Under the pieces are notes generated by a model. That model was not told the origin of the DNA. It saw only the letters and a program-made list of their open reading frames with translations, and made no database searches. The position numbers and the translations under genes are program-made. This document shows, in pieces, positions 9,051 to 18,793 of a DNA stretch of 64,000 bases (the stretch's first letter is position 1; each line of letters opens with the position of its first letter). Origin of the DNA: Acinetobacter nectaris CIP 110549 (lineage in GTDB: Bacteria; Pseudomonadota; Gammaproteobacteria; Pseudomonadales; Moraxellaceae). Location: the NCBI RefSeq assembly GCF_000488215.1, contig NZ_KI530734.1, positions 124,001 to 188,000 on the forward strand, in the 5' to 3' direction.

Positions 9051-9521
9051 ATGAAAGGCAATCGTGATGTCATCAACCAATTAAATCAGGTTTTATATCA
9101 TCATTTAACAGCAATTAATCAATATTTTCTTCACTCTCGTATGTTTAATGACTGGGGCATTGAGCAGCTTGGTTCTACAGAATATAAAGAATCAATTCGT
9201 CAAATGAAGCATGCAGATAAAGTCATTGCACGTATTTTATTCTTAGAAGGTTTGCCTAACTTACAGCACCTAGGCAAGCTATATATTGGTCAACACACAC
9301 TTGAAGTATTACAGTGCGATATTCGTAAAGTCAAAGAAAATATTGATGTACTAACTGCTTGTGTTGCACTTGCTGAAGAAAAACAAGATTATGTTACTCG
9401 TGATTTAGTGCAAGAAATTTTAGAATCTGAAGAAGAGTATTTTGATTGGGTTGAAACACAAGTCGATCTAACCGAAAAAGTAGGTATCGAAAACTATATT
9501 CAAAGCCAACTTGAAAAGTAA
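9051..9521 (+). CDS. bfr: Bacterioferritin, heme-binding subunit lacking most ferroxidase ligands
   Basis: 156 residues, normal length, collinear with E. coli Bfr (MKGxxxVINxLN, AINQYFLH, MKHADK, LEGLPNLQ, DYVTRDL). The heme-ligand Met52 is present. Of the six di-iron ferroxidase ligands (E18, E51, H54, E94, E127, H130 in E. coli) only His54 and Glu127 remain; the others read His18, Gln51, Val94 and Tyr130. So it should form cages and bind heme but not oxidise iron well on its own. Two-subunit bacterioferritins, in which one subunit lacks the ferroxidase site, are known in Neisseria and other bacteria. A catalytic partner subunit is expected elsewhere in the genome. bfd lies just upstream, supporting an electron-transfer role. 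Confidence 0.93.
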   Translation: MKGNRDVINQLNQVLYHHLTAINQYFLHSRMFNDWGIEQLGSTEYKESIRQMKHADKVIARILFLEGLPNLQHLGKLYIGQHTLEVLQCDIRKVKENIDVLTACVALAEEKQDYVTRDLVQEILESEEEYFDWVETQVDLTEKVGIENYIQSQLEK

Positions 9522-9536
9522 TAATTATTTTATTAT

Positions 9537-9567
9537 AAAAAAAGCTACCTTAAGGTAGCTTTTTTTA
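9537..9567. terminator. Bidirectional terminator between bfr and the O-oligosaccharyltransferase gene
   Basis: Perfect palindrome AGCTACCTTAAGGTAGCT at 9543-9560, with an A-run on the left and a T-run on the right. It serves both convergent genes. Confidence 0.9.
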
Positions 9568-11235
9568 TAATCGCTTAGGCACCTGATCATAAGGTATATG
9601 AGTTACATCATTGACTTTAGGGTTTGATACTAATTGCGAATCTTTATAACGTACATGGTACAGTCCATCTATATATAATAATTGCCGCATTGCTTGCTGA
9701 GTTTGACCATTAAATGCCAATAACTGTGCATACTTAAAAAGATCATAGTTCGTTGGTGATACTAAAACCACTTTACGAATTTCATTCAATTGTTGCTGAT
9801 CTACATAGCTAAACCGATTTAAATAGTACCACTGTGCACGAGAACGATATTCCGTTAAAAGAATAATATTATTCTTAGGCTGTTTAAATACGCCCGATTC
9901 TGCATGCTGGCGGCTTTCTGCTAGCGTCTGAACAGCATTATCATAATCTCTCCAAATCAGCCCATACAGGAGAATTGAAGCAACGAGTATTCCCGTATTT
10001 ATATTGGATGTGAGTGTAATGCACTTACCTTCTTTTATCTCAGACTGTATGAGACCTAAAAGAAATCCAACTGGAAATAGAAAATATGCATAGTTCTGTG
10101 GAAATTCAAGCATCGAATGAACAAATACAGGAATAACCATTAATGTAGCAATCAGTGTTTCTTTTGTTTTTACAACTTGATTAAGTTTAAAAATCCAATA
10201 ACTTAAATATGCAATAATCAGAGACCCAAGTATCACCCCATTCCAAACAAGCAGCTCTAAAATGATATTGTGTGCACTATTGGTTCTTTCATCATGCGAT
10301 ATAAAATTTGCACCCATGATTTGTGCAACGCTCGTTTGATTCCAACCATAACCAAACCATGGCTGCTCCCGAATTGCATAAAGCATCTGTGCCCAAATAC
10401 CTAAACGGGCATGACTTGTGCTTGCTCTTTCAATAACATTTGAAACACCTATATGTGCTACACCATCATGTATAAATAAAGCACTTATATAGGGTAAACT
10501 TAATAAGCACAGAATGTAGAATATAGGCCATAATAAAACTCCTTTTCTTCTTAACCTATAAGTATTTTTTTCATATTTAAATAAAATGTATGCTGTTAAA
10601 ATACACGATGCAATCCATGGCATTCTAGATTGGCTAAGTGCAATAACGAATATAATTAATATACATCCAAATAGACTTACAAACTTAGATATAGCTTTCT
10701 TTTCGAATAAGTACCATGCTCCCATGAGACTCATAAGTAAGAAGGTTGCCATATTATTAGGCTGAGCAAAGTTTGCATAAACCCTATCACTTCTTAACGG
10801 CATGACTCCCCATAGTCCTTTATCCCAACCAAACCACTGGCATAAAGCAATACAAGCACTAATGACACCCACTATAAAGCTAACAAAGCTTAAACCTTGT
10901 AATATTTTTTCTGAACCAACTTCTCGACCTAAATTAACACCTAAAATAGTAGCAGCGCCAAAACCAAATAAATAACAGGAAGATAATAGAGCCTTGCTAA
11001 AATAAAGCTCTATACCAAAACACCATTGTCCTAAAGGAATCAGTGCTATAGCAAACCAAAGCCATTGTATCTGTGGTATTTTTAATGCACGATCCCAATA
11101 ACATGCTAAAAGACAGAAAAGACTCGCATAAGTAAACATTTCACTTGAAAATGTTAGCCAAGGCATATAGTGTTGTGGTGAAAGCCAAGCGAAAGCAAGC
11201 AAAGTCCCTGCAGCAAATAATAAGAAACGTTGCAT
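9565..11235 (-). CDS. PglL/TfpO-family O-oligosaccharyltransferase (Wzy_C superfamily)
   Basis: 556 residues with about 11-12 hydrophobic segments. The N-terminus matches the PglL_A type (LSPQHYMPWLTFSSEMF). A long periplasmic loop region has HDERTNSAHNIILELLVWNG, with the conserved His-Asn and Glu of the ligase family. The segment MLEFPQNYAYFLFPVGFLLGL is the PglL hallmark, and a soluble C-terminal domain follows. These inner-membrane enzymes move a lipid-linked glycan to Ser/Thr of proteins, either pilin only (TfpO) or many proteins (PglL). In several Acinetobacter, as I recall, the TfpO gene directly follows a major pilin gene. Here no pilin precedes it; a lipoprotein gene diverges at 11411. 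I cannot tell TfpO from PglL. Confidence 0.85.
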   Translation of the reverse strand: MQRFLLFAAGTLLAFAWLSPQHYMPWLTFSSEMFTYASLFCLLACYWDRALKIPQIQWLWFAIALIPLGQWCFGIELYFSKALLSSCYLFGFGAATILGVNLGREVGSEKILQGLSFVSFIVGVISACIALCQWFGWDKGLWGVMPLRSDRVYANFAQPNNMATFLLMSLMGAWYLFEKKAISKFVSLFGCILIIFVIALSQSRMPWIASCILTAYILFKYEKNTYRLRRKGVLLWPIFYILCLLSLPYISALFIHDGVAHIGVSNVIERASTSHARLGIWAQMLYAIREQPWFGYGWNQTSVAQIMGANFISHDERTNSAHNIILELLVWNGVILGSLIIAYLSYWIFKLNQVVKTKETLIATLMVIPVFVHSMLEFPQNYAYFLFPVGFLLGLIQSEIKEGKCITLTSNINTGILVASILLYGLIWRDYDNAVQTLAESRQHAESGVFKQPKNNIILLTEYRSRAQWYYLNRFSYVDQQQLNEIRKVVLVSPTNYDLFKYAQLLAFNGQTQQAMRQLLYIDGLYHVRYKDSQLVSNPKVNDVTHIPYDQVPKRL

Positions 11236-11410
11236 AATATAAACTAAGAGCCAAAAGAAGCGTTGTATTATAAAGTAAACTTTTAATAAACGCTTAAATA
11301 GTTAGCAACTGATTCAAAATCAATTTATGAAATTGATGACCGAAACATAACAGTATCTTCAAGAAAAAATAATTAGGCTATGAGGTATCTATTTACGATG
11401 AGATACAGCT

Positions 11411-12184
11411 ATGAATAAAAAATATGTTTTATTCGCAATACTTCCTTTTGCTTTATCTGCTTGTCAAAGTTTTCCAACACATTTAAAAAAGAATGAAGCT
11501 ATGATTGTAGAAACACAAAGCCCAGACTTACTACAAACGCTCTCTGACTATACTTGGATTTATCAATCATCAGAAAAATTACCGCCTATTGTTTTAGATT
11601 TAGATGCCCAAAAGCGAATATTTATTAAAACAGGGTGCAATAACCTTATGGGAGCATGGCAGTTTGATGGGAAACAAATCAATACTGCCCCACTTGCAGC
11701 AACCCAAATGCTATGCCCACCTGAGTTTATGGCACAGGAACATACAGCATTTCAATTTTTTAACCAAGCTCAACTCAATGCCAGTATAAATATATCAAAC
11801 CCTGTGCACCCACTATTGACCTTAGAAAATAAAGCAGGACAAAAAATCACATTTAAAGGTGAAATAAAGCCTGAAGCAAAATATAAATCTACAGGTGAAG
11901 TTGTTTTTTTAGAAGTATCACCAAATAAAAAACCTTGCCCAACAGACAATACACAGCAATGTTTACAAGTTAAGCAAGTTAAATATGACAAACAAGGTAT
12001 ACAGACACAAATTGATCAGAGCTGGCAGGTTTTACCTGTTGAAATACAAGGCTACCAGCACAATACCAAGCAATCAAAAATCATTCGTGTCAAACGATTT
12101 AATACTAAACCACAAACAGCTACACCTGAATATGCATATATTTATGATATGACTATAGAAGAGGAAGTTGCACCTCAAAAATAA
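11411..12184 (+). CDS. META-domain / DUF4377 lipoprotein
   Basis: 257 residues. The signal peptide ends in the lipobox LSAC, giving lipidated Cys18. An HslJ-like META domain runs from about residue 45 to 145, with the family motif around KTGCNNLMGAWQFDGKQI and later ATQMLCPPEFMAQE. The C-terminal part carries a DUF4377-type unit (CPTDNTQQCLQVKQ, with two Cys, through YIYDMTIEEE). HslJ is a heat-shock-linked outer-membrane-associated protein; the function of this fusion is not known. It diverges from the oligosaccharyltransferase gene and ends at a strong hairpin. Confidence 0.82.
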   Translation: MNKKYVLFAILPFALSACQSFPTHLKKNEAMIVETQSPDLLQTLSDYTWIYQSSEKLPPIVLDLDAQKRIFIKTGCNNLMGAWQFDGKQINTAPLAATQMLCPPEFMAQEHTAFQFFNQAQLNASINISNPVHPLLTLENKAGQKITFKGEIKPEAKYKSTGEVVFLEVSPNKKPCPTDNTQQCLQVKQVKYDKQGIQTQIDQSWQVLPVEIQGYQHNTKQSKIIRVKRFNTKPQTATPEYAYIYDMTIEEEVAPQK

Positions 12185-12186
12185 AA

Positions 12187-12222
12187 AAATACCACCTGCT
12201 ATAATATGCAGGTGGTATATAT
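12187..12222 (+). terminator. Terminator after the META lipoprotein gene
   Basis: An 11-base stem ATACCACCTGC/GCAGGTGGTAT. A-rich left and weakly T-rich right flanks suggest it may work in both directions. Confidence 0.75.
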
Positions 12223-12249
12223 AGTTTAATAAGAAATTAGTCCTTTATA

Positions 12250-13113
12250 TTAGAACTTACCAGATTGAAAATCCTGAAATGCTTGAATAATCTCTGCCTG
12301 AGTATTCATTACAAATGGACCATAACCTTGAATAGGTTCATTCAAAGGCTCTCCTGTTAAAATCAAAAATGATGCTTTTTGCCCATTAGAAGGCTTTAAC
12401 TCAAAATCCGTTTCTCCATCCTTCTCAAAAATAATTACTGTATGATCTTTTACAATATGAGAGTCATTCACTTCTAAGGCTCCCTGACGTACGACTACGA
12501 GTGTTGTATGCCCTTTAGGTACTGTAAAACGATAACTTGAACTTTCAGATGCAAGCTCTACATCCCATACATTTAATGGGCTTAATGTTTTTGCACTACC
12601 CTTTTGGTCACTATACTGACCCGCGATAACACGAAGAAAACTTCCATGCTTGTCCAATGAAATCACTGGAATATCTTCAGATGTAATCGCCTGATAATGC
12701 CCTAAAGTCATTTTTTCTTTTGCTGGTAAATTTACCCACAATTGAATCATTTCAAAGTTTCCACCTTTTTCAGTAAAATCCTTTGAATGAAACTCTTCAT
12801 GTAAAATACCTGAACCTGCTGTCATCCATTGTACATCGCCTGCTTTAATCGTACCGCCACCACCTTGAGAGTCTTTATGCGTTACCTCTCCTTGGTAGGC
12901 AATCGTCACAGTTTCAAACCCACGATGAGGATGTTGACCAACACCTTTTTGTGTTACAGATGGTTCAATATATTGCTCAGCAGCATAGTCTAAGAGTAAA
13001 AAAGGGCTTAATGTCTGCCCTAACTTATCATAAGAAAATAGTGTGCTGACATGAAAGCCATCACCTACCCAATGTTTTTGATCATTACGATAAACGCCAA
13101 TAACTTTTTTCAT
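12250..13113 (-). CDS. Pirin family protein
   Basis: 287 residues, a double-cupin. The N-terminal cupin carries the metal ligands of the pirin family in GQHPHRGFETVTI (two His) and later GSGILHEEF (His and Glu). The C-terminal domain is divergent, as usual. Bacterial pirins such as YhhW oxidise quercetin in vitro, and others modulate enzymes; the physiological role here is unknown. The ATG at 13113 has AGGAG 6 bases upstream, so I prefer it over an in-frame TTG two codons earlier. It stands alone, 122 bases downstream of the ssuB stop. Confidence 0.88.
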   Translation of the reverse strand: MKKVIGVYRNDQKHWVGDGFHVSTLFSYDKLGQTLSPFLLLDYAAEQYIEPSVTQKGVGQHPHRGFETVTIAYQGEVTHKDSQGGGGTIKAGDVQWMTAGSGILHEEFHSKDFTEKGGNFEMIQLWVNLPAKEKMTLGHYQAITSEDIPVISLDKHGSFLRVIAGQYSDQKGSAKTLSPLNVWDVELASESSSYRFTVPKGHTTLVVVRQGALEVNDSHIVKDHTVIIFEKDGETDFELKPSNGQKASFLILTGEPLNEPIQGYGPFVMNTQAEIIQAFQDFQSGKF

Positions 13114-13235
13114 TTTCAACTCCTACTCATGAGGAAACTGTCTACATGAAAATGATTATATTTGCCTAAAGCTGAAACCAAAATATCATTTGTAAGAGAG
13201 ATCGTTGCAAATTTGAAACATCATTTACTTTTTAA

Positions 13236-14021
13236 CTAAGTGGCTAAAACAGCTTGTAATACATTTTTCTCAAGGGCTATAAACTGAGCTGTTTTTTGTC
13301 TTGGCCTTGGTAAATTCACATGGAATGTTTCTGCAATTTCACCGCGATTCAGCAAAATAATACGATCTGCTAGCTGTACAGCTTCACTCACATCATGTGT
13401 GACCAACACTGTTGTAAAACCCTGTTCTAACCATAACTTTTCAATCAGATTCTGCATATCTAAACGAGTTAAAGCATCTAATGCACCTAAAGGTTCATCT
13501 AATAACAAAACTTTTGGACGATGTAGAAGTGCGCGTGCCAAGGCAGCGCGCTGTCTTTGCCCACCTGATAACTGACTTGGCCATAAATTGACTTTATCAT
13601 CTAAACCGACCCGATTCAGCAATGCTAGCGCCTCTGACTCTTTATTCTTAGGTAGCCCTAACTTCACATTATTGACAATACTGCGCCAAGGAAGTAACCG
13701 TGGATCTTGGAACATCACACGTATATCATTCTTACTTACGGCGCGATGTGCAGAAAAATGAATGTTACCCTGACTACTTTCCTCTAAATCTGCAATCAAT
13801 CGGAGTAAAGTACTCTTTCCACAGCCGCTTCGACCAACAACCGCAATGAACTCACCTGCACGAATATTTAAATTTAAATTTTCTAAAACAGAGACTTTGC
13901 CATAATATTTATGTAATTGCTCAATACGGATTTCAAAACCCGATGTCGCTGTATTTTGACGTGTTTTTTCTATGGTAAATTCAACCGAGTCATCAAAATT
14001 TGTTGCACTTAAATTTGTCAT
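13236..14021 (-). CDS. ssuB: Aliphatic sulfonate ABC transporter, ATP-binding protein
   Basis: 261 residues. Walker A is GRSGCGKST, the Q-loop region [12 protein letters not shown] matches SsuB/TauB, the signature is LSGGQRQR, Walker B is [12 protein letters not shown], and the switch His is in VTHDVSEA. An N-terminal extension of about 28 residues precedes the domain. It powers sulfonate import with SsuC and SsuA. It is the last gene of ssuA-ssuD-ssuC-ssuB, 11 bases after ssuC. Sulfate-starvation control (CysB/Cbl type) is known for the family but I saw no clear site. Confidence 0.93.
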   Translation of the reverse strand: MTNLSATNFDDSVEFTIEKTRQNTATSGFEIRIEQLHKYYGKVSVLENLNLNIRAGEFIAVVGRSGCGKSTLLRLIADLEESSQGNIHFSAHRAVSKNDIRVMFQDPRLLPWRSIVNNVKLGLPKNKESEALALLNRVGLDDKVNLWPSQLSGGQRQRAALARALLHRPKVLLLDEPLGALDALTRLDMQNLIEKLWLEQGFTTVLVTHDVSEAVQLADRIILLNRGEIAETFHVNLPRPRQKTAQFIALEKNVLQAVLAT

Positions 14022-14032
14022 AATATCTACCT

Positions 14033-14812
14033 TTATTTATTTTGATAGCCTGAATGCCAGCGCAACAAATAACGCTCTAACACCTGAGCAAATACATCAG
14101 CCAACTTGCCTAATAAGGCATAAAGTAAAATACCAACCAAGACAATATCTGTTTGCAGAAACTCTCGAGCATTCATAGTCATATAGCCAATACCAGATTG
14201 TGCAGATATTGTTTCAGCGACAATGAGAAGTACCCAAACCAAGCCTAACGCAAAGCGTAAACCAACTAAAATTGATGGCATCGCTCCGGGTAAAATAATC
14301 TCACGATACAACTGCCAACGTGTTAACCCATAACTTTTCCCCATTTCAATAAGCTGTGGGTCGACACTTCGTATTCCATGATATGTATTAATATAAATTG
14401 GAAAAAACACCCCAACAGCAACAAGAAATAACTTTGCAGATTCATCAATTCCAAACCACAAAATAACCAATGGAATCAGTGCCAAAGCGGGAATGTTTCG
14501 CACCATTTGAAGTGTCGTATCAAAGAGTGTAGATGCAATTTTTGATGAACCATTCAAAAGGCCAAAAGCAAAGCCTAACCCTCCACCAACAACCAACCCT
14601 AATAAAGCACGACCTGCGCTGACTTTGACATCTCGCCACAGCTCACCACTTAAAAGTAGATGCCAAAATGCCGTTACAACACTACTCGGTGCAGGTAATA
14701 TCTGTGCACTTAAAATGCCTTTAGAAGATGCTATTTGCCAAGCGGAAATCAGCACAATAGGTACAATCCATTGCAACAAACTCCCTCTCAATCTAGTCAA
14801 TAACGCACTCAT
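14033..14812 (-). CDS. ssuC: Aliphatic sulfonate ABC transporter, permease
   Basis: 259 residues with about six membrane segments and the permease coupling motif region [35 protein letters not shown] (EAA-type loop). The ending [11 protein letters not shown] is typical of SsuC. Its ATG overlaps the ssuD stop by four bases (ATGA), so it is translationally coupled. Confidence 0.94.
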   Translation of the reverse strand: MSALLTRLRGSLLQWIVPIVLISAWQIASSKGILSAQILPAPSSVVTAFWHLLLSGELWRDVKVSAGRALLGLVVGGGLGFAFGLLNGSSKIASTLFDTTLQMVRNIPALALIPLVILWFGIDESAKLFLVAVGVFFPIYINTYHGIRSVDPQLIEMGKSYGLTRWQLYREIILPGAMPSILVGLRFALGLVWVLLIVAETISAQSGIGYMTMNAREFLQTDIVLVGILLYALLGKLADVFAQVLERYLLRWHSGYQNK

Positions 14813-15972
14813 ACTGACTCCTGAACATGCTTTTTATCAGGGGTGTAGTTATTGGCAATAATTTCACCGAAAGGACCCGTTAAATTAGGCTGTGCAAGTT
14901 TTTTTTGTGTTTCTAAGGGCAATAAAGGGAAAACCAGCTCGGCAAAATGGATAGACTCTTCTAAGTGCGGATAACCTGAAAAAATAAAAGTATCAATACC
15001 AAGACTAGCGTATTCTTGAATTCTTGCTGCAACTGTTTCAGGGTCGCCCACAAGTGCTGTACCAGCGCCACCACGTACCAGTCCAATACCCGCCCATAAA
15101 TTGGGTGAAACTTCTAACTTATCGCGCTTACCGCCATGTAGAGCTGCCATACGTTGCTGCCCTACTGAATCCATCTGAGAAATTTTATGCTGTGCTGCTG
15201 CGATGGTTTCATCGTCGACATATTGTATTAACTGTTCAGCAGCAGACCATGCTTCTTCATTGGTTTCTCTCACAATGACATGTAAACGAATCCCATAATT
15301 AAGCACTCTCCCTCTAGACGCTGCTTTTTTTCGTACAACTTCTAACTTTTCTTTGACAGCTTCTGGCGGCTCCCCCCATGTTAAATAAGTATCGACCTGC
15401 TCTGCTGCCAGATCTGTAGCAACGTCTGATGAACCACCAAACCAAAGTGGTGGATATGGCTTTTGTACAGGTGGGTAAAGTAGTTTTGCCTGATCTACAC
15501 TCAAGCGTTTGCCATGAAATGTAAAATCCTCTCCCGTATGTGAACGTGTTAATATCTCACGCCATATTTTCACATACTCATTTGCTGTTTGATAACGCGT
15601 TGCATGGTCTTCATAAACACCATCTCCTTTTAACTCTTGCTCATCGCCACCTGTAACTAAATTTAAAAGAATACGACCATGTGAAAGTCGGTCAAATGTT
15701 GCTGACATTCTCGCAGCCAAAGCAGGTGTGGTTACACCAGGACGTAGCGCCACCAAAAACTTTAAATTCTTCGTTGCATCAATCAGACTCGCTGCAACAA
15801 TCCAAGGATCCTCACAAGATCGCCCTGTTGGAATAAGCACCCCTTCATACCCCAAACTGTCTACAGTTGTCGCTATTTGTTTCATGTATGCATGATCAAC
15901 CTGTCTTGCACCTTTTGTTGTACCTAAATAACGACTGTCGCCATGTGTTGGAATAAACCAAAAAATTTTCAT
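14809..15972 (-). CDS. ssuD: FMNH2-dependent alkanesulfonate monooxygenase
   Basis: 387 residues from the ATG at 15972 ([17 protein letters not shown]), the conserved SsuD start; a longer open frame reaches into ssuA and was rejected. It is a bacterial-luciferase-fold enzyme that cleaves C1-C14 alkanesulfonates to aldehyde and sulfite with reduced FMN and oxygen. Visible hallmarks are the Cys in [23 protein letters not shown], and the flexible-loop and Arg-rich region near [16 protein letters not shown]. It needs a flavin reductase (SsuE); none is encoded in this cluster. It lies one base after ssuA. Confidence 0.96.
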   Translation of the reverse strand: MKIFWFIPTHGDSRYLGTTKGARQVDHAYMKQIATTVDSLGYEGVLIPTGRSCEDPWIVAASLIDATKNLKFLVALRPGVTTPALAARMSATFDRLSHGRILLNLVTGGDEQELKGDGVYEDHATRYQTANEYVKIWREILTRSHTGEDFTFHGKRLSVDQAKLLYPPVQKPYPPLWFGGSSDVATDLAAEQVDTYLTWGEPPEAVKEKLEVVRKKAASRGRVLNYGIRLHVIVRETNEEAWSAAEQLIQYVDDETIAAAQHKISQMDSVGQQRMAALHGGKRDKLEVSPNLWAGIGLVRGGAGTALVGDPETVAARIQEYASLGIDTFIFSGYPHLEESIHFAELVFPLLPLETQKKLAQPNLTGPFGEIIANNYTPDKKHVQESV

Positions 15973-15973
15973 A

Positions 15974-16963
15974 TTATTGTCCCTGCCAAACAGCTTGTTT
16001 AACATCAATGTGTTGAGGAATAACTTGATCTGTTGTGAAGCGATCTGCAATTTGTTGTTGGGCTGCAATCACCTCATTGGTCATTGGCTTCATCAGTGAT
16101 GGCTTATATCGTTTGTCCAAGACACGTTGTGCAATATCTGCATTCACATTAATTGCATTCTGATACAAACTTCTCGTCTCTGTAGGATGTGCAACAATCC
16201 ATTGTGCTGCCTCATTAGAGGCCTGAATAAAACTTTTGACTTCACTTGCATGGTTTTTCACAAAATCAGGGCGACTAATTAGAAAGTTATAGGTATTTTC
16301 AAACTGAGTACCATCAATAATTGGTCTCGCATTTCCTTCAACTTCAGCGACTGTCAAAAATGGTTCCCAAATCACCCATGCATCTACTGAGCCCTTATCT
16401 AATGCTGCACGCGCATCTGCTGGGGCAAGCCATACTGGCTGTATATCAGACCATTTTAAATGTGCCTTTTCTAACACTCTGCCAAGAAGGTCATGCGCAC
16501 TTGAACCTTTTTGCACAGCAACTTTTTTACCTTTGAGCTGCTCAATATTTTGAATTGTACTATTAGCTGAAACTACTACCGCTTGCCATTGTGGCTGTAC
16601 ATTCTCATACCCCACATACACAATATTTTTGTTACCTGCCTGTGCAAAGATTGGGGGAGTATTCCCAACAGAGCCAATATCTATCGCACCTGCAGACAAA
16701 GCCTCTAACATTTGAGGGCCTGCAGGAAACTCACGCCACTGTACATTGACTTGAGGAAACTCTTTTTTAAGTAAATTTTGTTCTGTTTGAAGCACAATGG
16801 AACTCAATGAAGACTTTTGAAATCCAATCGTCAATGTTTGTGATTGCTGTGTATTCTCTTTATTCGTTGTTTCGGTATGTGAAGAGCATCCTTGCAACAA
16901 CAAAGAGCTCAAACCAATACCAAATAAAACATTCCACGTATACGAATTTTGTATTTTCATCAT
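15974..16963 (-). CDS. ssuA: Sulfonate ABC transporter substrate-binding lipoprotein
   Basis: 329 residues. The signal peptide ends LLLQGC, which is a lipobox, so the protein is probably anchored to the outer face of the inner membrane. The body is a periplasmic binding protein type II of the SsuA/TauA family ([45 protein letters not shown]). Two ATGs in tandem open the frame; either can be the start. It is first in the operon. Some Acinetobacter carry two ssuA copies; only one is here. Confidence 0.92.
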   Translation of the reverse strand: MMKIQNSYTWNVLFGIGLSSLLLQGCSSHTETTNKENTQQSQTLTIGFQKSSLSSIVLQTEQNLLKKEFPQVNVQWREFPAGPQMLEALSAGAIDIGSVGNTPPIFAQAGNKNIVYVGYENVQPQWQAVVVSANSTIQNIEQLKGKKVAVQKGSSAHDLLGRVLEKAHLKWSDIQPVWLAPADARAALDKGSVDAWVIWEPFLTVAEVEGNARPIIDGTQFENTYNFLISRPDFVKNHASEVKSFIQASNEAAQWIVAHPTETRSLYQNAINVNADIAQRVLDKRYKPSLMKPMTNEVIAAQQQIADRFTTDQVIPQHIDVKQAVWQGQ

Positions 16964-17309
16964 CTAACCTATTTAAAAATAAAAGCATATTTACTATTTA
17001 AGTAGGCCAACACATTCGATACTGATTCCGAATAAAAAGTAGATTGAACATCGCATATCACCATTCATTATTTTTATTTAAATTAGAATGAATGACTCAA
17101 AATAAGAATTAAAAAAAATAGCTTTGCTTAGTCATAAAAATGATAATACAAATACATTTGACTGAATTATTGATATAGAGAAAGTTAAACTACATAAGTG
17201 CATGTTAAATATTATTTTATTTATTTTGTGTATATCTTATATACATATATCTATTTCATATTTTTTTAAATGATAGGCATCTAAACTTCATTTAAATGCC
17301 ACGCTTCAA
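16964..17309. other. AT-rich intergenic region between ssuA and hxlR
   Basis: 346 bases without a gene. The ssu promoter (minus strand) must lie in its left part. The only symmetry noticed is ATTCG (17014-17018) facing CGAAT (17029-17033), a weak operator candidate. A CysB or Cbl site could not be recognised, and no terminator for the minus-strand hxlR gene was obvious. Confidence 0.5.
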
Positions 17310-17669
17310 TTAAACTTGTTTTGCTCTACCATAGAGATCGAGATGATCCTCTCCCCATTCTTTCAGTGCGAGTAAAATCGGTTTTAAAGTTAAGCCTAAA
17401 TCTGACAATCTATATTCAACTTTAGGTGGTACTTGCGCATACACCTTCCTCAAAATTAAACCGTCTTCCTCTAACTCTCTCAATTGATTCGTCAACATCT
17501 TTTGAGTGACATTTGGAATTCTTCGTCTAAGCTCATTAAATCGCAAAATATCCTCTTGTAATAAGTGCCAAAGAATAATACTTTTCCACTTACCATCTAA
17601 TAACCCAATTGCAGCTTCAACTGAACATCCTGGTGCACAATCAAAACGTGAATGCCTTGCCTTACCCAT
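17310..17669 (-). CDS. HxlR-family winged-helix regulator, probably redox or quinone sensing
   Basis: 119 residues. The HxlR domain covers almost the whole protein (CSVEAAIGLLDGKWKSIILWHLLQ, FNELRRRIPNVTQKMLTNQLRELEEDGL, PPKVEYRLSDLG). Two cysteines, Cys11 and Cys15, stand at the N-terminus in DCAPGC, where relatives such as YodB and QorR use a Cys to sense quinones, diamide or oxidation. It diverges from a quinone-reductase-like gene at 17770, matching the QorR-qor arrangement. A perfect palindrome lies between the two genes. It probably represses both itself and the MDR operon; this is inferred. Confidence 0.9.
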   Translation of the reverse strand: MGKARHSRFDCAPGCSVEAAIGLLDGKWKSIILWHLLQEDILRFNELRRRIPNVTQKMLTNQLRELEEDGLILRKVYAQVPPKVEYRLSDLGLTLKPILLALKEWGEDHLDLYGRAKQV

Positions 17670-17684
17670 CTCTAAGTATCCTTT

Positions 17685-17714
17685 TTGACACTATATTACA
17701 AATTCGTTTGTATA
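17685..17714 (+). promoter_or_regulatory. Promoter of the MDR gene with a palindromic operator, probable HxlR site
   Basis: TTGACA at 17685-17690 and TGTATA at 17709-17714 are separated by 18 bases. Most of the spacer is the perfect palindrome TACAAATTCGTTTGTA (17697-17712). A repressor bound there would cover the promoter. It lies 28 bases upstream of the hxlR start codon as well, so autoregulation is possible. Confidence 0.65.
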
Positions 17715-17769
17715 CATTATTTTGAATGCTAAATTAAACTACGCTTACAACACAAGTAGGACGTCCCCA

Positions 17770-18780
17770 ATGAAAGCAATTTCCTTTAAAGAAGACCATC
17801 ATTCCGATTTTATAAATCCTTTGGTCGATATCGAAATCGAAGCACCAACACTTCAAGCCAAAGACCTACTCATCAAAGTGCATGCGATTTCAGTTAACCC
17901 TGTAGATACTAAAGTCAGAAGAAACCATATTCCGATCCAAGATAAAAATAGAGTTTTAGGTTGGGATGCCGTTGGCGAAGTTATTAAAATGGGTTCTGCT
18001 GTTGAGAACTTTAAAGTAGGCGATACAGTCTGGTATGCAGGTGATTTAACCCGTGCAGGAAGCAATGCAGAGCTACAAGCTGTAGATGAACGAATCGTTA
18101 GTCTAGCACCAACATCAATTACACAAGCGGAAGCAGCTGCTCTCCCTTTAACTGCCATTACAGCATGGGAAATGCTATTTGATCGCTTCGAAATTGAAAG
18201 TCAAAACGACAACGATGAAAGTATTTTAATTATTGGTGGTGCAGGTGGCGTAGGTTCAATCGCCATACAGCTTTTAAAAGCAAAAACAAATTTAACAGTA
18301 ATTGCAACAGCATCCCGTGATGAAACACATGAATGGGTAAAATCATTAGGGGCTGATTATGTCATTAATCACCATCAAAACTTGCAGGAACAAATTCATA
18401 ATTTAGGAGTGAAAGCACCTAAATATGTATTTTCTACAAACTATAGTGCGACTTATATCAAGCAAATTGCACAACTCATAGCACCACAAGGAAAATTTGG
18501 TTTAATTGATGACCCTGATGCATTAAACATTATGCCATTAAAAGCAAAATCAACCTCAATACATTGGGAACTCATGTTTACACGTTCAATGTTTAATACC
18601 ATAGATATTTCCAAACAACATGAGATTCTACAAAATGTGGCACACTTGGTAGATACGCAGAAAATTAGGACAACACTGAGTCAAAATCTAGGACATATTA
18701 ATGCTGATAACCTAACAAAGGCACATCAACTCATTGAGTCAGGCAAAGCCAAAGGTAAAATTGTTCTATCCGCCTTCTAA
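17770..18780 (+). CDS. Zinc-independent MDR oxidoreductase (quinone reductase / YogA-like)
   Basis: 336 residues from the ATG at 17770 (MKAISFKEDHHSDF), with AGGA about 9 bases before it. An open extension 16 codons upstream overlaps the operator and was rejected. The catalytic N-domain has VHAISVNPVDTKVRR, typical of quinone-oxidoreductase-like MDR proteins that lack the catalytic zinc ligands. The Rossmann motif is IIGGAGGVGSIAIQLLK, binding NAD(P)H, followed by a TASRDETHEWVKSLGADYVINH segment. The substrate is unknown; context with an HxlR regulator and a YgiN-like partner suggests quinone or electrophile detoxification. Confidence 0.9.
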   Translation: MKAISFKEDHHSDFINPLVDIEIEAPTLQAKDLLIKVHAISVNPVDTKVRRNHIPIQDKNRVLGWDAVGEVIKMGSAVENFKVGDTVWYAGDLTRAGSNAELQAVDERIVSLAPTSITQAEAAALPLTAITAWEMLFDRFEIESQNDNDESILIIGGAGGVGSIAIQLLKAKTNLTVIATASRDETHEWVKSLGADYVINHHQNLQEQIHNLGVKAPKYVFSTNYSATYIKQIAQLIAPQGKFGLIDDPDALNIMPLKAKSTSIHWELMFTRSMFNTIDISKQHEILQNVAHLVDTQKIRTTLSQNLGHINADNLTKAHQLIESGKAKGKIVLSAF

Positions 18781-18793
18781 AAGGAAAATACGA

